From Gammaproteobacteria bacterium (lineage in GTDB: Bacteria > Pseudomonadota > Gammaproteobacteria > Pseudomonadales > Halieaceae): a stretch of 64,000 nt of DNA. The stretch spans positions 372,001 to 436,000 of the forward strand of contig JAUHXH010000004.1 of the NCBI GenBank assembly GCA_030427085.1, given 5' to 3'. Below the pieces are notes generated by a model. It was not told the DNA's origin, did not search any database, and saw only the letters and a program-made list of their open reading frames with translations. Positions 51,186 to 59,308 of the stretch are shown in pieces (positions within the stretch are counted from its first letter, which is position 1; each line of letters opens with the position of its first letter). Position numbers and translations under genes: made by a program.

Positions 51186-53507
51186 CTAGCGCCAGGGCCA
51201 CTCCCGTCGGCCACACTCGTTTTGAGCCGCGTCGATTAGCAATCGGGCTTTCTCGCGGTGAGTGATTAGCCCCTGGTTGTGCAGGCTCTTCGCCGCGCGA
51301 ACATTGCAGACCAGGTACCTCGCCTTGTTACGCCAGGGCTCGCTTTCCCCTCGGGGTGATCCGCAGGGGCAGGACTGCTCCAGGGAACAACCATTGTCGC
51401 GATCAACCACTGCACCGGCATCGGTGAACTCACACTGATCGCTCGCACCGAGTACGCCGTCACTGTCCACGTCCTCATCGCAGGCATCGCCAGTGCCATC
51501 ACCATCGAAGTCCAACTGGGACGAGTTCGGCACCTCCGGGCAATTGTCCTGGCTATCTTCAATGCCGTCGGTGTCGGTATCCAGGAAACAGGCGTCGCCG
51601 CGGCCGTCCCCGTCCGAGTCGGCCTGGTCGGGGTTGGGGGTGGCGGGGCAGTTGTCGAGCGCATCGCTAACGCCGTCATTGTCCGCATCGTCGTCGCAGG
51701 CATCGCCAATACCGTCATCGTCTGCGTCATCCTGGCTTAGGTTCGGTATCAGTGGGCAGTTGTCGTCGACGTCGGGAACAGCGTCGTTGTCGTTGTCTGC
51801 GTCACAGGCATCACCGAGGCCGTCCATGTCCATATCTTCCTGCAACGGATTGACGACTGTGGGGCAGTTGTCCCTTACGTCGTTTACGCCGTCGTCGTCA
51901 TCGTCCGCCTCACAGGCATCACCGATACCGTCACCGTCAGTATCTCGCTGGTCGGGATTGTAGGCACCGGGGCAGTTATCTTCAGTGAAGGGAATCTGAT
52001 CGTTATCGGAGTCATTGGGGACCTCGCAGACATCACCTGCGCCATCACCATCGGCATCGGACTGGTCCGGATTTGGCGCGAAGGGGCAGTTGTCCGCGGT
52101 ATTCTCAATGCCGTCGTTGTCGATGTCTGAATCGCAGACATCGCCGAGGCCATCCAGGTCAGTATCCGTCTGGATAGTGTTGTAGATGGTAGGGCAGTTA
52201 TCGATGAATCGACGGCCAGGGGTGGTGTAGACGTGATCGCCGTCGGCGTCATCCTCACACAAATCGCCCACGCCATTGCCGTCGCCGTCAGCCTGGTCGG
52301 GATTGTAGTGACTGGGGCAGTTGTCTAAGGCGCTCTCGACGCCATCGCCGTCACCATCCGCTTGGCAGGCGTCACCTACGTTGTCACCATCGCTGTCGGC
52401 CTGGTCCGGGTTGTAGGTGCGGGGGCAGTTGTCGCTGGCGCGATAGCCCTTATTCTGGAATACAAACTGTTGGGCGGCGGTTGGTAGTTTTGCACCATTT
52501 TGATTGCCCTGCACGAAGGGGCCGACTCGCTTGTCGCCGTCAATATCTGCATCGCAGAGGTCGCCCAGCCCATCGCCGTCGAGGTCTTCCTGGGCGGGGT
52601 TGTTGCGGTAGGGGCAGTTGTCCGCGGCATCATCCACACCGTCCAGGTCGCTGTCATAGACATAGGCGCTATCACAGACATCCCCCAGGCCGTCCTGATC
52701 TGCATCCCGTTGCCACTCATTGGGTGTAGTGGGGCAGTTATCGTTGGCGTCGGGCAAGCCATCGCCATCGGTATCGGGACCGTCGGGTACGCTGCGGTAG
52801 ATGGCTCGCAGAACCACGTCGTACTCGCAGGGCTCGGGGATGTAATAGTCGTAGGCGGGTATTGAACCGAACCAGCGGAATACAAACTGGCGTTCCCGTA
52901 GTTCGTAACTCGCACAGGCCGGCAAAGTCGGCGTTTCGATACGGTCGAAAACCAGGCGGTGGCCAGCAGCGTTCAAGGCGGAACCAGAAAGTATCCGGGC
53001 AATCTCGGTTCGCCCGGAGAGGCCGCTAATTTGTAGCGCGCCGTAGGTGGTCACGTAGGCGCCGCCAGTGCTCTCTTCAGCGATGATACAAAGGGTGCGG
53101 GAATTGGCTGAGTTCTGGTACAGGCCGTCGAAGCTGCCGGGGCCACGTGGCGTCGGCATCACCTGATCTGCGTTACAAAAGCGGCCTGGTATCGTGTCGG
53201 TGATAGGCAGTGTATCCCCGAACAGGGTGCCTTCCGAATAGCCGCCGTAAGCCGCGATAGTGATGAAACCATTTTGAGCGGCTATAGGCCGCATGTCGGT
53301 GGTCCGTCGGTAAACCCGAGCCACTACGCGCTCGCCGTTCTCGTCGAAAGCGTCCACGGTGATGGTCGGCGTCGGGTTGATTTGCGCTTGTGCTGGATTC
53401 ATGGCGCAGATGGCGCCAAGGGCAGCCAAGGCGCAGGACTGTAGCAGTGCCTGTGTCCAACGAGCGACTGATTTTGGCGCGCCGCAGCGCGGATTGTTCT
53501 TTTGCAT
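51186..53507 (-). CDS. Secreted thrombospondin type 3 repeat protein
   Basis: 773 residues from ATG 53507, which has GGAGG upstream. A signal region (about 20-40) ends near AMNPAQAQ. A unique N-terminal domain to about residue 250 is followed by eleven calcium-binding TSP3 units, each with DNCP and a DxDxDG-type acidic loop (for example DNCPATPNPDQADSDGDG). A short C-terminal region with six cysteines follows (SLEQSCPCGSPRGE onward). TSP3 repeats bind calcium and stiffen extracellular proteins. There is no OmpA-like, PEP-CTERM or LPXTG sorting tail, so it is probably released or bound by its cysteine-rich end. Composition is unusually Asp-rich. Confidence 0.85.
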   Translation of the reverse strand: MQKNNPRCGAPKSVARWTQALLQSCALAALGAICAMNPAQAQINPTPTITVDAFDENGERVVARVYRRTTDMRPIAAQNGFITIAAYGGYSEGTLFGDTLPITDTIPGRFCNADQVMPTPRGPGSFDGLYQNSANSRTLCIIAEESTGGAYVTTYGALQISGLSGRTEIARILSGSALNAAGHRLVFDRIETPTLPACASYELRERQFVFRWFGSIPAYDYYIPEPCEYDVVLRAIYRSVPDGPDTDGDGLPDANDNCPTTPNEWQRDADQDGLGDVCDSAYVYDSDLDGVDDAADNCPYRNNPAQEDLDGDGLGDLCDADIDGDKRVGPFVQGNQNGAKLPTAAQQFVFQNKGYRASDNCPRTYNPDQADSDGDNVGDACQADGDGDGVESALDNCPSHYNPDQADGDGNGVGDLCEDDADGDHVYTTPGRRFIDNCPTIYNTIQTDTDLDGLGDVCDSDIDNDGIENTADNCPFAPNPDQSDADGDGAGDVCEVPNDSDNDQIPFTEDNCPGAYNPDQRDTDGDGIGDACEADDDDDGVNDVRDNCPTVVNPLQEDMDMDGLGDACDADNDNDAVPDVDDNCPLIPNLSQDDADDDGIGDACDDDADNDGVSDALDNCPATPNPDQADSDGDGRGDACFLDTDTDGIEDSQDNCPEVPNSSQLDFDGDGTGDACDEDVDSDGVLGASDQCEFTDAGAVVDRDNGCSLEQSCPCGSPRGESEPWRNKARYLVCNVRAAKSLHNQGLITHREKARLLIDAAQNECGRREWPWR

Positions 53508-53670
53508 GCTGTCTTTCCTCCATGAGACTGGTGTGAAAACATCCGGCCCCGGCGGGTGCACACGGATGCTTCCTATAGGTCTAAGCGGAAAGCGCGGTGG
53601 TGTTTGCCCAGGTTCCAGTCAAAAAAGCAGACTTTTGGTGCCGTGTTGAAGGAAGAGTGAGGTACAGCCT

Positions 53671-53935
53671 GACACAAGGTGTCGGCCACGAACGGTGGTT
53701 TGGTATTTGTGCTGGCACTTAAAGGAAGATGGTGCCCAGAGACAGAATCGAACCGGCCGGCGTTCCGGGGTCGACACATGGTGTCGGCCACGAACGGTGG
53801 CTTGGTATTTGTGCTGGCACTTAAAGGAAGATCGTGCCCAGAGACAGAATCGAACCGGCCGGCGTTCCGGGGTCGACACAAGGTGTCGGCCACGAACGGT
53901 GGCTTGGTATTTGTGCTGGCACTTAAAGGAAGATG
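53671..53935. repeat. 102-bp tandem repeat array carrying copies of the tRNA-Phe 3' end
   Basis: A partial unit (53671-53731) and two full 102-bp units (53732-53833 and 53834-53935) run head to tail into the tRNA-Phe gene. The two full units differ at two positions. Each full unit begins, on the plus strand, with 22 bases identical to the 3' end of tRNA-Phe (53936-53957 in the tRNA), covering the T-loop and acceptor 3' strand. The rest includes a stem-loop with arms CGACAC and GTGTCG. Together with 163 bp between 53508 and 53670 without a visible gene, it fills the gap between the repeat protein and the tRNA. Confidence 0.9.
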
Positions 53936-54009
53936 GTGCCCAGAGACAGAATCGAACTGCCGACACGGGGATTTTCAATCCCCTGCTCTACCAACTGAGC
54001 TATCTGGGC
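53934..54009 (-). tRNA. tRNA-Phe (GAA)
   Basis: A 76-base cloverleaf read on the minus strand from 54009 to 53934. It has acceptor 5' GCCCAGA, D-arm TAGCTCAGTTGGTAGAGC, an anticodon arm with GAA in ATTGAAAAT, T-arm GTTCGATTC, and an encoded CCA at its 3' end (53934-53936). It closely resembles E. coli tRNA-Phe. Transcription would run on into the repeat array at 53671-53935. Confidence 0.97.
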
Positions 54010-54037
54010 ACAGATGCCGGAATGGCGAAAGGCGCGT

Positions 54038-54066
54038 ATTAAACCCGCTGAACGGGCGGGAGTCAA
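54038..54066 (-). promoter_or_regulatory. Strong sigma-70 promoter of tRNA-Phe
   Basis: Read on the minus strand: -35 TTGACT (54066-54061), 17-bp spacer, -10 TTTAAT (54043-54038), then a GC-rich discriminator (CGCGCC). The spacer itself contains inverted arms CCCGC and GCGGG. This is the pattern of a stable-RNA promoter, with a discriminator suited to stringent control. The start would be about 22 bases before the tRNA 5' end. Confidence 0.8.
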
Positions 54067-54107
54067 GGGCGATCAGGGGCTGAAAGTGAGGGTTTTTCGA
54101 TGTGCCC

Positions 54108-54380
54108 TCATTCACTTGGCGGCACGTAGCCCTCGGCCTTGTCGTAGTCCTCGCCGGCGAAGAACTTATCCATTTCCTCTTGCAGGTATTTGCGGGCTTC
54201 CGGGTCTACCAGGCTGAGGTGTTTCTCATTGATCAGCATGGTTTGGTGGGCCTGCCAGTCGGCCCAGGCCTGTTTGGAGATGTTATCGAAGATCTCCTGG
54301 CCCTTGGGGCCGGGGTAGGGGGGATTGTCCAGGCCTTCCATTTCTTGCTGGTATTTACGGCAGAATACGGTGCGGGACAT
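54108..54380 (-). CDS. yggX: YggX, oxidative-damage protection / Fe(II) trafficking protein
   Basis: 90 residues starting [24 protein letters not shown], with [19 protein letters not shown] and [15 protein letters not shown]. This is the full YggX length. The family protects Fe-S proteins against oxidation and may buffer iron. It follows mutY by nine bases as in E. coli, consistent with protecting the MutY iron-sulphur cluster. Confidence 0.95.
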   Translation of the reverse strand: MSRTVFCRKYQQEMEGLDNPPYPGPKGQEIFDNISKQAWADWQAHQTMLINEKHLSLVDPEARKYLQEEMDKFFAGEDYDKAEGYVPPSE

Positions 54381-54389
54381 GGGCTCTCC

Positions 54390-55445
54390 TCAGGCGATTT
54401 TCGGGGCAAGTTGCTGTAACAGGCGCGCTACCGGCGCGGCCAGGCCCACTTGCGGGGGGCGGCGGATGTTATACCAGAGCCGGGCGTCGGCTTCCATGAC
54501 AGCCTCGGGGGCGCAGGGCAGGCGTGCCAGAATGGGGGTGATGTCCAGGTGGTAGTGGCTGAAGGTGTGCCGGAAGCTCTGCCAGCGTTCCAGCTCTGGA
54601 GGGGCCGTGTGTAGTTGCCGGGCGATCCAGTCTGCGGCGTCTTTTTCACCTACCGCCTCCGGAAAACACCACAGTCCTCCCCAGATACCAGTGCCGGGGC
54701 GCTTTTCCAGCAGTACTTCCTCGCCGACCAGCGCCATAACCAGCGTTGTTTGACGCACTGGCAGCGCCTTTTTCGGCTTCTTGCCCGGATAGTCCAGTGG
54801 ATTTCCCTGTTGCTGAGCCTGGCAATCCACCATCACGGGGCAGTGCTCGCAATCGGGCGCGCTACGCGTACACAGGGTTGCGCCCAGGTCCATCATCGCC
54901 TGGGAGTAGTCTCCGCAGCGTTGGTCAGGTGTATGGTTTTCAGCCAGCGCCCAAAGCTCCTTTGCAACGCCACTCTGTCCCGGCCACCCGTCGATGGCGG
55001 CGTGTCGAGCCAGAACCCGCTTCACGTTGCCGTCCAGAATGGCCGCGGGCAAGCCAAAGGCTATGCTGCGAATGGCACCTGCCGTAGAACGGCCGATACC
55101 GGGGAGTTCACTCAGTGCCTCAACTGAGTCGGGGAAAACTCCATCAAAGTCCGCCACCACGACCTTTGCCGCCTTGTGCAGATTCCTCGCCCGGGCGTAA
55201 TAGCCGAGCCCTGTCCAATGATGTAGCACTTCATCCGCTTTCGCCGTCGCTAGGCTCTCCACGGTGGGAAAGCTCTCCATAAAGCGCTCGAAATAAGGGA
55301 TCACGGTGCTCACCTGAGTCTGTTGCAGCATGATTTCCGACACCCATACGCGGTAGGGCGAGATGTTATGCTGCCAGGGCAGGTTCTTGCGGCCGTGCTG
55401 GTCGAACCAGTTCAGCACGCGCTCGGTGAAGTTGGTGTTGGGCAT
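54390..55445 (-). CDS. mutY: A/G-specific adenine glycosylase MutY
   Basis: 351 residues (E. coli 350). It removes adenine opposite 8-oxoguanine. The ATG at 55445 starts MPNTNFTERVLNWFDQHGR; longer in-frame starts add unrelated residues. Visible are the catalytic Glu in SEIMLQQTQV, the HhH hairpin LPGIGRSTAGAIRS, Asp in ILDGNVKRVLAR and the [4Fe-4S] ligands C-x6-C-x2-C-x5-C (CTRSAPDCEHCPVMVDC). The C-terminal NUDIX-like domain that reads 8-oxoG is present (GGLWCFPEAV). No strong ribosome site is visible. It is cotranscribed with yggX. Confidence 0.95.
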   Translation of the reverse strand: MPNTNFTERVLNWFDQHGRKNLPWQHNISPYRVWVSEIMLQQTQVSTVIPYFERFMESFPTVESLATAKADEVLHHWTGLGYYARARNLHKAAKVVVADFDGVFPDSVEALSELPGIGRSTAGAIRSIAFGLPAAILDGNVKRVLARHAAIDGWPGQSGVAKELWALAENHTPDQRCGDYSQAMMDLGATLCTRSAPDCEHCPVMVDCQAQQQGNPLDYPGKKPKKALPVRQTTLVMALVGEEVLLEKRPGTGIWGGLWCFPEAVGEKDAADWIARQLHTAPPELERWQSFRHTFSHYHLDITPILARLPCAPEAVMEADARLWYNIRRPPQVGLAAPVARLLQQLAPKIA

Positions 55446-55574
55446 GTGTGTAGGTGTGGCGTAGTCAGAGCCCACCCTAAGCCTGCGTTTGCCTTCGGTC
55501 AACTGGATAGAGATGGCTGAGGTGGGCTGCTCCAAGTGCCAAGCAGTACCGATGCGCGATTGGCCCCATTCCCT

Positions 55575-55580
55575 TATAAT
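55575..55580 (+). promoter_or_regulatory. -10 box of the hisBHAF operon
   Basis: TATAAT preceded by TT, about 50 bases before the hisB ATG, in the divergent mutY/hisB gap. No good -35 hexamer sits 16-18 bases upstream (the region reads ATGCGC), so an activator or a weak promoter is possible. No histidine leader peptide is visible. Confidence 0.5.
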
Positions 55581-55629
55581 GTCGCGCTTTTCGGGCCACT
55601 TGGCCCCCGTTTCGCGTCCGGAGAACCCA

Positions 55630-56223
55630 ATGACCGATCGCACCGCGACAGTCACGCGCAATACCCTGGAGAGCCAGATCACCGTTTCGGTGAACCTGGA
55701 TGGCAGCGGCAAGTCGGATTTCGACACGCCGGTACCCTTTCTGGAGCACATGATGGATCAGATCGCCCGCCACGGGATGATGGACCTGTCAGTGAAAGCG
55801 GTGGGCGATACCCACATCGATGACCACCACACGGTAGAAGACATCGGCATCACGCTGGGCATGGCATTTGCGGAAGCGGTGGGCGACAAGAAGGGCATTC
55901 AGCGCTACGGCCACGCCTATGTGCCGCTGGATGAAGCCCTGTCCCGGGTGGTAATCGATTTTTCCGGCCGTCCCGGCCTGGAGTTCCACGTGCCCTTCAC
56001 CCGCGCCATGGTAGGCGGTTTCGACGTGGACCTGTTCCACGAGTTCTTCCAGGGATTCATCAATCACGCCAATGTGACCCTGCACGTGGACAACCTGCGC
56101 GGTGAAAACACTCACCACCAGGCGGAAACGGTGTTCAAGGCTTTCGGCCGCGCAGTACGCATGGCGCTGACCGCGGATCCGGCGATGGCGGGTGTCACCC
56201 CGTCTACCAAGGGCGTGCTGTAG
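55630..56223 (+). CDS. hisB: Imidazoleglycerol-phosphate dehydratase
   Basis: 197 residues, a stand-alone HisB without the phosphatase domain of E. coli. It opens [17 protein letters not shown]. The manganese-binding repeats are [10 protein letters not shown] and THHQAETVF. It carries out the seventh step of histidine biosynthesis. It is the first gene of hisB-hisH-hisA-hisF, with a ten-base gap to hisH. Confidence 0.96.
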   Translation: MTDRTATVTRNTLESQITVSVNLDGSGKSDFDTPVPFLEHMMDQIARHGMMDLSVKAVGDTHIDDHHTVEDIGITLGMAFAEAVGDKKGIQRYGHAYVPLDEALSRVVIDFSGRPGLEFHVPFTRAMVGGFDVDLFHEFFQGFINHANVTLHVDNLRGENTHHQAETVFKAFGRAVRMALTADPAMAGVTPSTKGVL

Positions 56224-56232
56224 GGCGAGCGA

Positions 56233-56883
56233 ATGGGCGGTATCGTCGGTGTTATCGACTATGGCATGGGCAACCTGCACTCGGTGGCCAGTGCGCTGGA
56301 GCACGTGGGTGCCGAGCAGGTTATTGTCAGTCACGACCCCGCCGAGATTCGCCGCGCTGACCGGGTAGTATTCCCCGGGGTAGGTGCCATTCGCGACTGC
56401 ATGGCGGAAATTCACCGCCTGGGTTGTGGCGAGTTGCTGCGCGAAGCGCTGGAGCAACAGCACAAGCCGGTTCTCGCTATTTGTGTGGGCATGCAGGCCC
56501 TGATGGACAGCAGCGAAGAAAACGGCGGCGTGGATTGCCTCGGCCTGGTGCCCGGCGAGGTCAAATTCTTTGGTGCGCCGCTGCACGATGCTGAAGGTGC
56601 TCGACTAAAGGTGCCGCACATGGGCTGGAACCGGGTGCGCCAGCGCATCGACCATCCCCTGTGGCAGGGGATTGAGGACCAATCCCGCTTTTACTTCGTG
56701 CACAGCTATTACGTGCAGGCACAAAACCCTGAATTAGTCGCCGGCGAACTGGACTACGGCGTGCAAGCCCACGCGGCGCTGGCCCGTGACAATCTGTTCG
56801 CTGTGCAATTTCACCCGGAGAAGAGTGCCGGCGCCGGCCTCACCCTCCTGCGTAACTTCCTCAACTGGAACGGCCAATGCTGA
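56233..56883 (+). CDS. hisH: Imidazole glycerol phosphate synthase, glutamine amidotransferase subunit
   Basis: 216 residues. Class I GATase with nucleophile Cys in AICVGMQAL and His-Glu in VQFHPEKS, plus the family start [15 protein letters not shown]. It delivers ammonia to HisF. It overlaps hisA by seven bases. Confidence 0.96.
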   Translation: MGGIVGVIDYGMGNLHSVASALEHVGAEQVIVSHDPAEIRRADRVVFPGVGAIRDCMAEIHRLGCGELLREALEQQHKPVLAICVGMQALMDSSEENGGVDCLGLVPGEVKFFGAPLHDAEGARLKVPHMGWNRVRQRIDHPLWQGIEDQSRFYFVHSYYVQAQNPELVAGELDYGVQAHAALARDNLFAVQFHPEKSAGAGLTLLRNFLNWNGQC

Positions 56884-57611
56884 TTATTCCCGCAATCGAT
56901 TTAAAAGACGGCCAGTGTGTACGCCTGCGCCAGGGCCTGATGGATGACTCCACCGTCTTTTCCGATGACCCCGTTGCTATGGCCGCGCGCTGGGTAGACG
57001 CCGGATGCCGCCGCTTGCATCTGGTGGATCTAAATGGTGCCTTTGCGGGCACGCCGGTGAATGGCGAAGTCGTCACGGCGATTGCTGCGGCTTACCCCGA
57101 TCTGCCGATCCAGATTGGCGGCGGTATCCGCGATCTGGAAACCATCGAGCACTACGTCAAAGCGGGCGTGAGCTACGTCATCATCGGCACCAAAGCTGTG
57201 AAGGAGCCTGCTTTTGTTGGCGAGGCCTGCCGCGCTTTCCCCGGCAAGGTCATTGTTGGGCTGGATGCCAAAGACGGCCTGGTTGCCACCGACGGCTGGG
57301 CGGAAGTGTCTGAAGTGCAGGCCACCGACCTTGCCAAACAGTTCGAGAGCGACGGCGTCTCCGCTATCGTTTACACCGACATCGCCCGCGACGGCATGAT
57401 GCAGGGCGTGAACGTGGAAGCCACCGTTACCATGGCCCGCGCTTCCAGCATCCCGGTGATCGCCTCCGGCGGCATTACCAACATGGACGACATTCGCGCG
57501 CTAAACGCAGTTGCCCATGAAGGCATTTGTGGTGCCATCACCGGCCGCGCGATCTACGAAGGCAGCCTCGATGTGGCCGAAGCGCAGCAACTTTGCGACG
57601 CGGCGGCCTAG
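56877..57611 (+). CDS. hisA: Phosphoribosylformimino-5-aminoimidazole carboxamide ribotide isomerase
   Basis: 244 residues, a TIM barrel starting [20 protein letters not shown]. The catalytic Asp is in the first strand (AIDLKDG), with a second in the [13 protein letters not shown] loop. It has the typical half-barrel phosphate sites ([21 protein letters not shown]). It lies between hisH and hisF, which act next in the pathway. Confidence 0.97.
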   Translation: MLIIPAIDLKDGQCVRLRQGLMDDSTVFSDDPVAMAARWVDAGCRRLHLVDLNGAFAGTPVNGEVVTAIAAAYPDLPIQIGGGIRDLETIEHYVKAGVSYVIIGTKAVKEPAFVGEACRAFPGKVIVGLDAKDGLVATDGWAEVSEVQATDLAKQFESDGVSAIVYTDIARDGMMQGVNVEATVTMARASSIPVIASGGITNMDDIRALNAVAHEGICGAITGRAIYEGSLDVAEAQQLCDAAA

Positions 57612-57621
57612 GTAAATAGCC

Positions 57622-58395
57622 ATGGGTCTGGCCAAACGCATCATTCCCTGCCTGGACGTGGAAAACGGCCGCGTGGTGAAGGGCGTCAATTTCGTTGATA
57701 TCCGCGACGCCGGCGACCCGGTTGAAATCGCCCAGCGCTACAACGAGCAGGGCGCCGACGAAATCACTTTCCTCGACATCACCGCCAGCCATGAAGGTCG
57801 CGACACCACCGTGCACACGGTGGAACAGATCGCCAGCCATGTATTCATCCCGCTGACCGTTGGCGGAGGTATTCGCAAGGTGGAAGACATTCGCACCATG
57901 CTCAACGCCGGTGCCGACAAGGTCGCTATCAATACGGCCGCGATTCACGAGCCGGAGTTGGTGCGTCGCGCTTCGGAACGCTTCGGCGCCCAGTGCATTG
58001 TGGTGGCTATCGACGCCAAGCGTGTGGACGATGTGGATGGTCAGCCACGCTGGGAAATCTTTACCCACGGTGGCCGCAAGCCCACCGGCATCAATGCTGT
58101 GGCCTGGGCGCAGCGCATGGCTGAGTACGGTGCCGGCGAAATCCTGCTGACCAGTATGGACCGGGATGGCACCAAAAATGGTTTCGAGCTGGGTGTAACC
58201 CGCGCGATCAGCGATGCGGTGGATATTCCGGTGATTGCTTCTGGCGGCGTGGGCAACCTTCAGCACCTGGTGGATGGCATCGTCGAGGGCGGCGCCGACG
58301 CGGTGCTGGCAGCCTCAATCTTCCACTTCGGTGAGTACAGCGTGCCTGAGGCGAAGGCCTATATGGCAGAGCGCGGGATTGAAGTCAGGCTTTAG
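57622..58395 (+). CDS. hisF: Imidazole glycerol phosphate synthase cyclase subunit
   Basis: 257 residues, a TIM barrel related to HisA, starting [21 protein letters not shown]. Catalytic aspartates are visible in CLDVENG and in [13 protein letters not shown]. It pairs with HisH to make IGP and AICAR. It is the last gene of the operon; a converging set of cell-envelope genes begins 18 bases later. Confidence 0.97.
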   Translation: MGLAKRIIPCLDVENGRVVKGVNFVDIRDAGDPVEIAQRYNEQGADEITFLDITASHEGRDTTVHTVEQIASHVFIPLTVGGGIRKVEDIRTMLNAGADKVAINTAAIHEPELVRRASERFGAQCIVVAIDAKRVDDVDGQPRWEIFTHGGRKPTGINAVAWAQRMAEYGAGEILLTSMDRDGTKNGFELGVTRAISDAVDIPVIASGGVGNLQHLVDGIVEGGADAVLAASIFHFGEYSVPEAKAYMAERGIEVRL

Positions 58396-58413
58396 TAGTT
58401 CGAGAGGGGCTGC

Positions 58414-59286
58414 TTAGCGCGGTGCGGCCTCCAGCCCTTGCGCTCCCACCTCCGGCAACTTGCCATGCCCACTACCAAACAATTCATGGCCCACGGCCGC
58501 ATGGAAGCGCGGCTGGGGTAGCTCGCCAGTCGCCAGCACTTCACTCACTAGCGCCAACTGCACGCCCTGTTCGCTTAGCTGCGCGAGTTGTTCGCGCAAT
58601 ACAGTAATGGTTTCCGGGTAGGGGTGGCCGATGGCGACGGCCACGCCGTCCTGCCGGGCACTGTCCACAGCTTCGCTGAGTTGTGCCGCGATTGCCTCTT
58701 CGTCCCGTTGATTGTCCAGGAAAACCCTGCGAGACAAGTGCGGAATCCCGTAGTGGGTTGCCGCCAATGCTGCCACAGTTTTTTCACTGGTGCGGCTATC
58801 CACAAAGTACAACCCGCGGCGGCGTAACTCCGCCATCACCCAGGTCATCTGTTCCCACTGCTGGGTCAGGGCACTGCCCATGTGGTTGTTCATCCCGCGC
58901 AGGTTAGGGATGTCGTCGATGGACGTGGACAGAATACGTATGAAATCGTCGCGAGCCATGGTCACATCCAACTCACCCCGCCCGGGAGAGTTAGGCGTTA
59001 CCGTGGCCATGGGCGCGTGCAGCATGACTTCCTTGCCGGCCTCCGGTGCCTGTTGTGCCAGGCTTTTGCCGTGGGGCGTGAAGGGCAGCACGGCCAGATT
59101 GACCTTCCCAGGCAGGTTCAAAATAGCGCAGTCACGACGGCGGTTGTTGCCCAGATCGTCGATGATCAGCACCAGAGTGGGTTGGTCAGGCTGGTACTCA
59201 GGCAGCGCTTGCTCTGATGGTGATTGCTGGCAAAGTGTTTGTGCCAGTACCAGACTCGGCAGGGTCAGGCAGGCGCCCAGCCACAG
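58414..59286 (-). CDS. yibQ: Divergent polysaccharide deacetylase family protein YibQ, start uncertain
   Basis: The DUF610/YibQ domain starts with LVLIIDDLGNN and includes MLHAPMATVTPNSPG, NNHMGSALTQQWEQM and VAVAIGHPYPETI. The frame stays open upstream and encodes a signal peptide (WLGACLTLPSLVLAQTL). In frame, however, no ATG, GTG or TTG occurs between 59172 (a GTG inside the domain, which would remove the signal) and at least the 59380s. The CTG at 59286, with CAGGG seven bases upstream, is the best signal-preserving start I can see; the product would be 290 residues. The role in the envelope is unknown, but the order envC-ctpA-yibQ is conserved. A base error or a rare start is possible. 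Confidence 0.75.
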   Translation of the reverse strand: MWLGACLTLPSLVLAQTLCQQSPSEQALPEYQPDQPTLVLIIDDLGNNRRRDCAILNLPGKVNLAVLPFTPHGKSLAQQAPEAGKEVMLHAPMATVTPNSPGRGELDVTMARDDFIRILSTSIDDIPNLRGMNNHMGSALTQQWEQMTWVMAELRRRGLYFVDSRTSEKTVAALAATHYGIPHLSRRVFLDNQRDEEAIAAQLSEAVDSARQDGVAVAIGHPYPETITVLREQLAQLSEQGVQLALVSEVLATGELPQPRFHAAVGHELFGSGHGKLPEVGAQGLEAAPR

Positions 59287-59308
59287 CCGGGCCCTGCGAA
59301 GCGAGGGT

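Noticed and set aside
51266..52915. Several open frames overlapping the thrombospondin-repeat gene
   Set aside because: Low-complexity DNA coding for acidic repeats keeps other frames open; the products are biased and lack start signals.
53671..54009. Phage or island attachment sites (direct repeats of the tRNA 3' end)
   Set aside because: The repeated 22-mer looks like an att core, but copies are only 102 bp apart with no integrase or cargo between them.
53679..54083. Open reading frames of 100-130 residues with 34-residue repeats across the tRNA-Phe repeat array, on both strands
   Set aside because: The 102-bp unit is a multiple of three, so frames stay open automatically. The ends run through the tRNA gene itself. 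There is no ribosome site, and the protein family that results is a known kind of tRNA-derived annotation error.
55446..55751. Earlier start for mutY reaching into the hisB leader
   Set aside because: The added residues match no MutY and cover the hisB promoter region.
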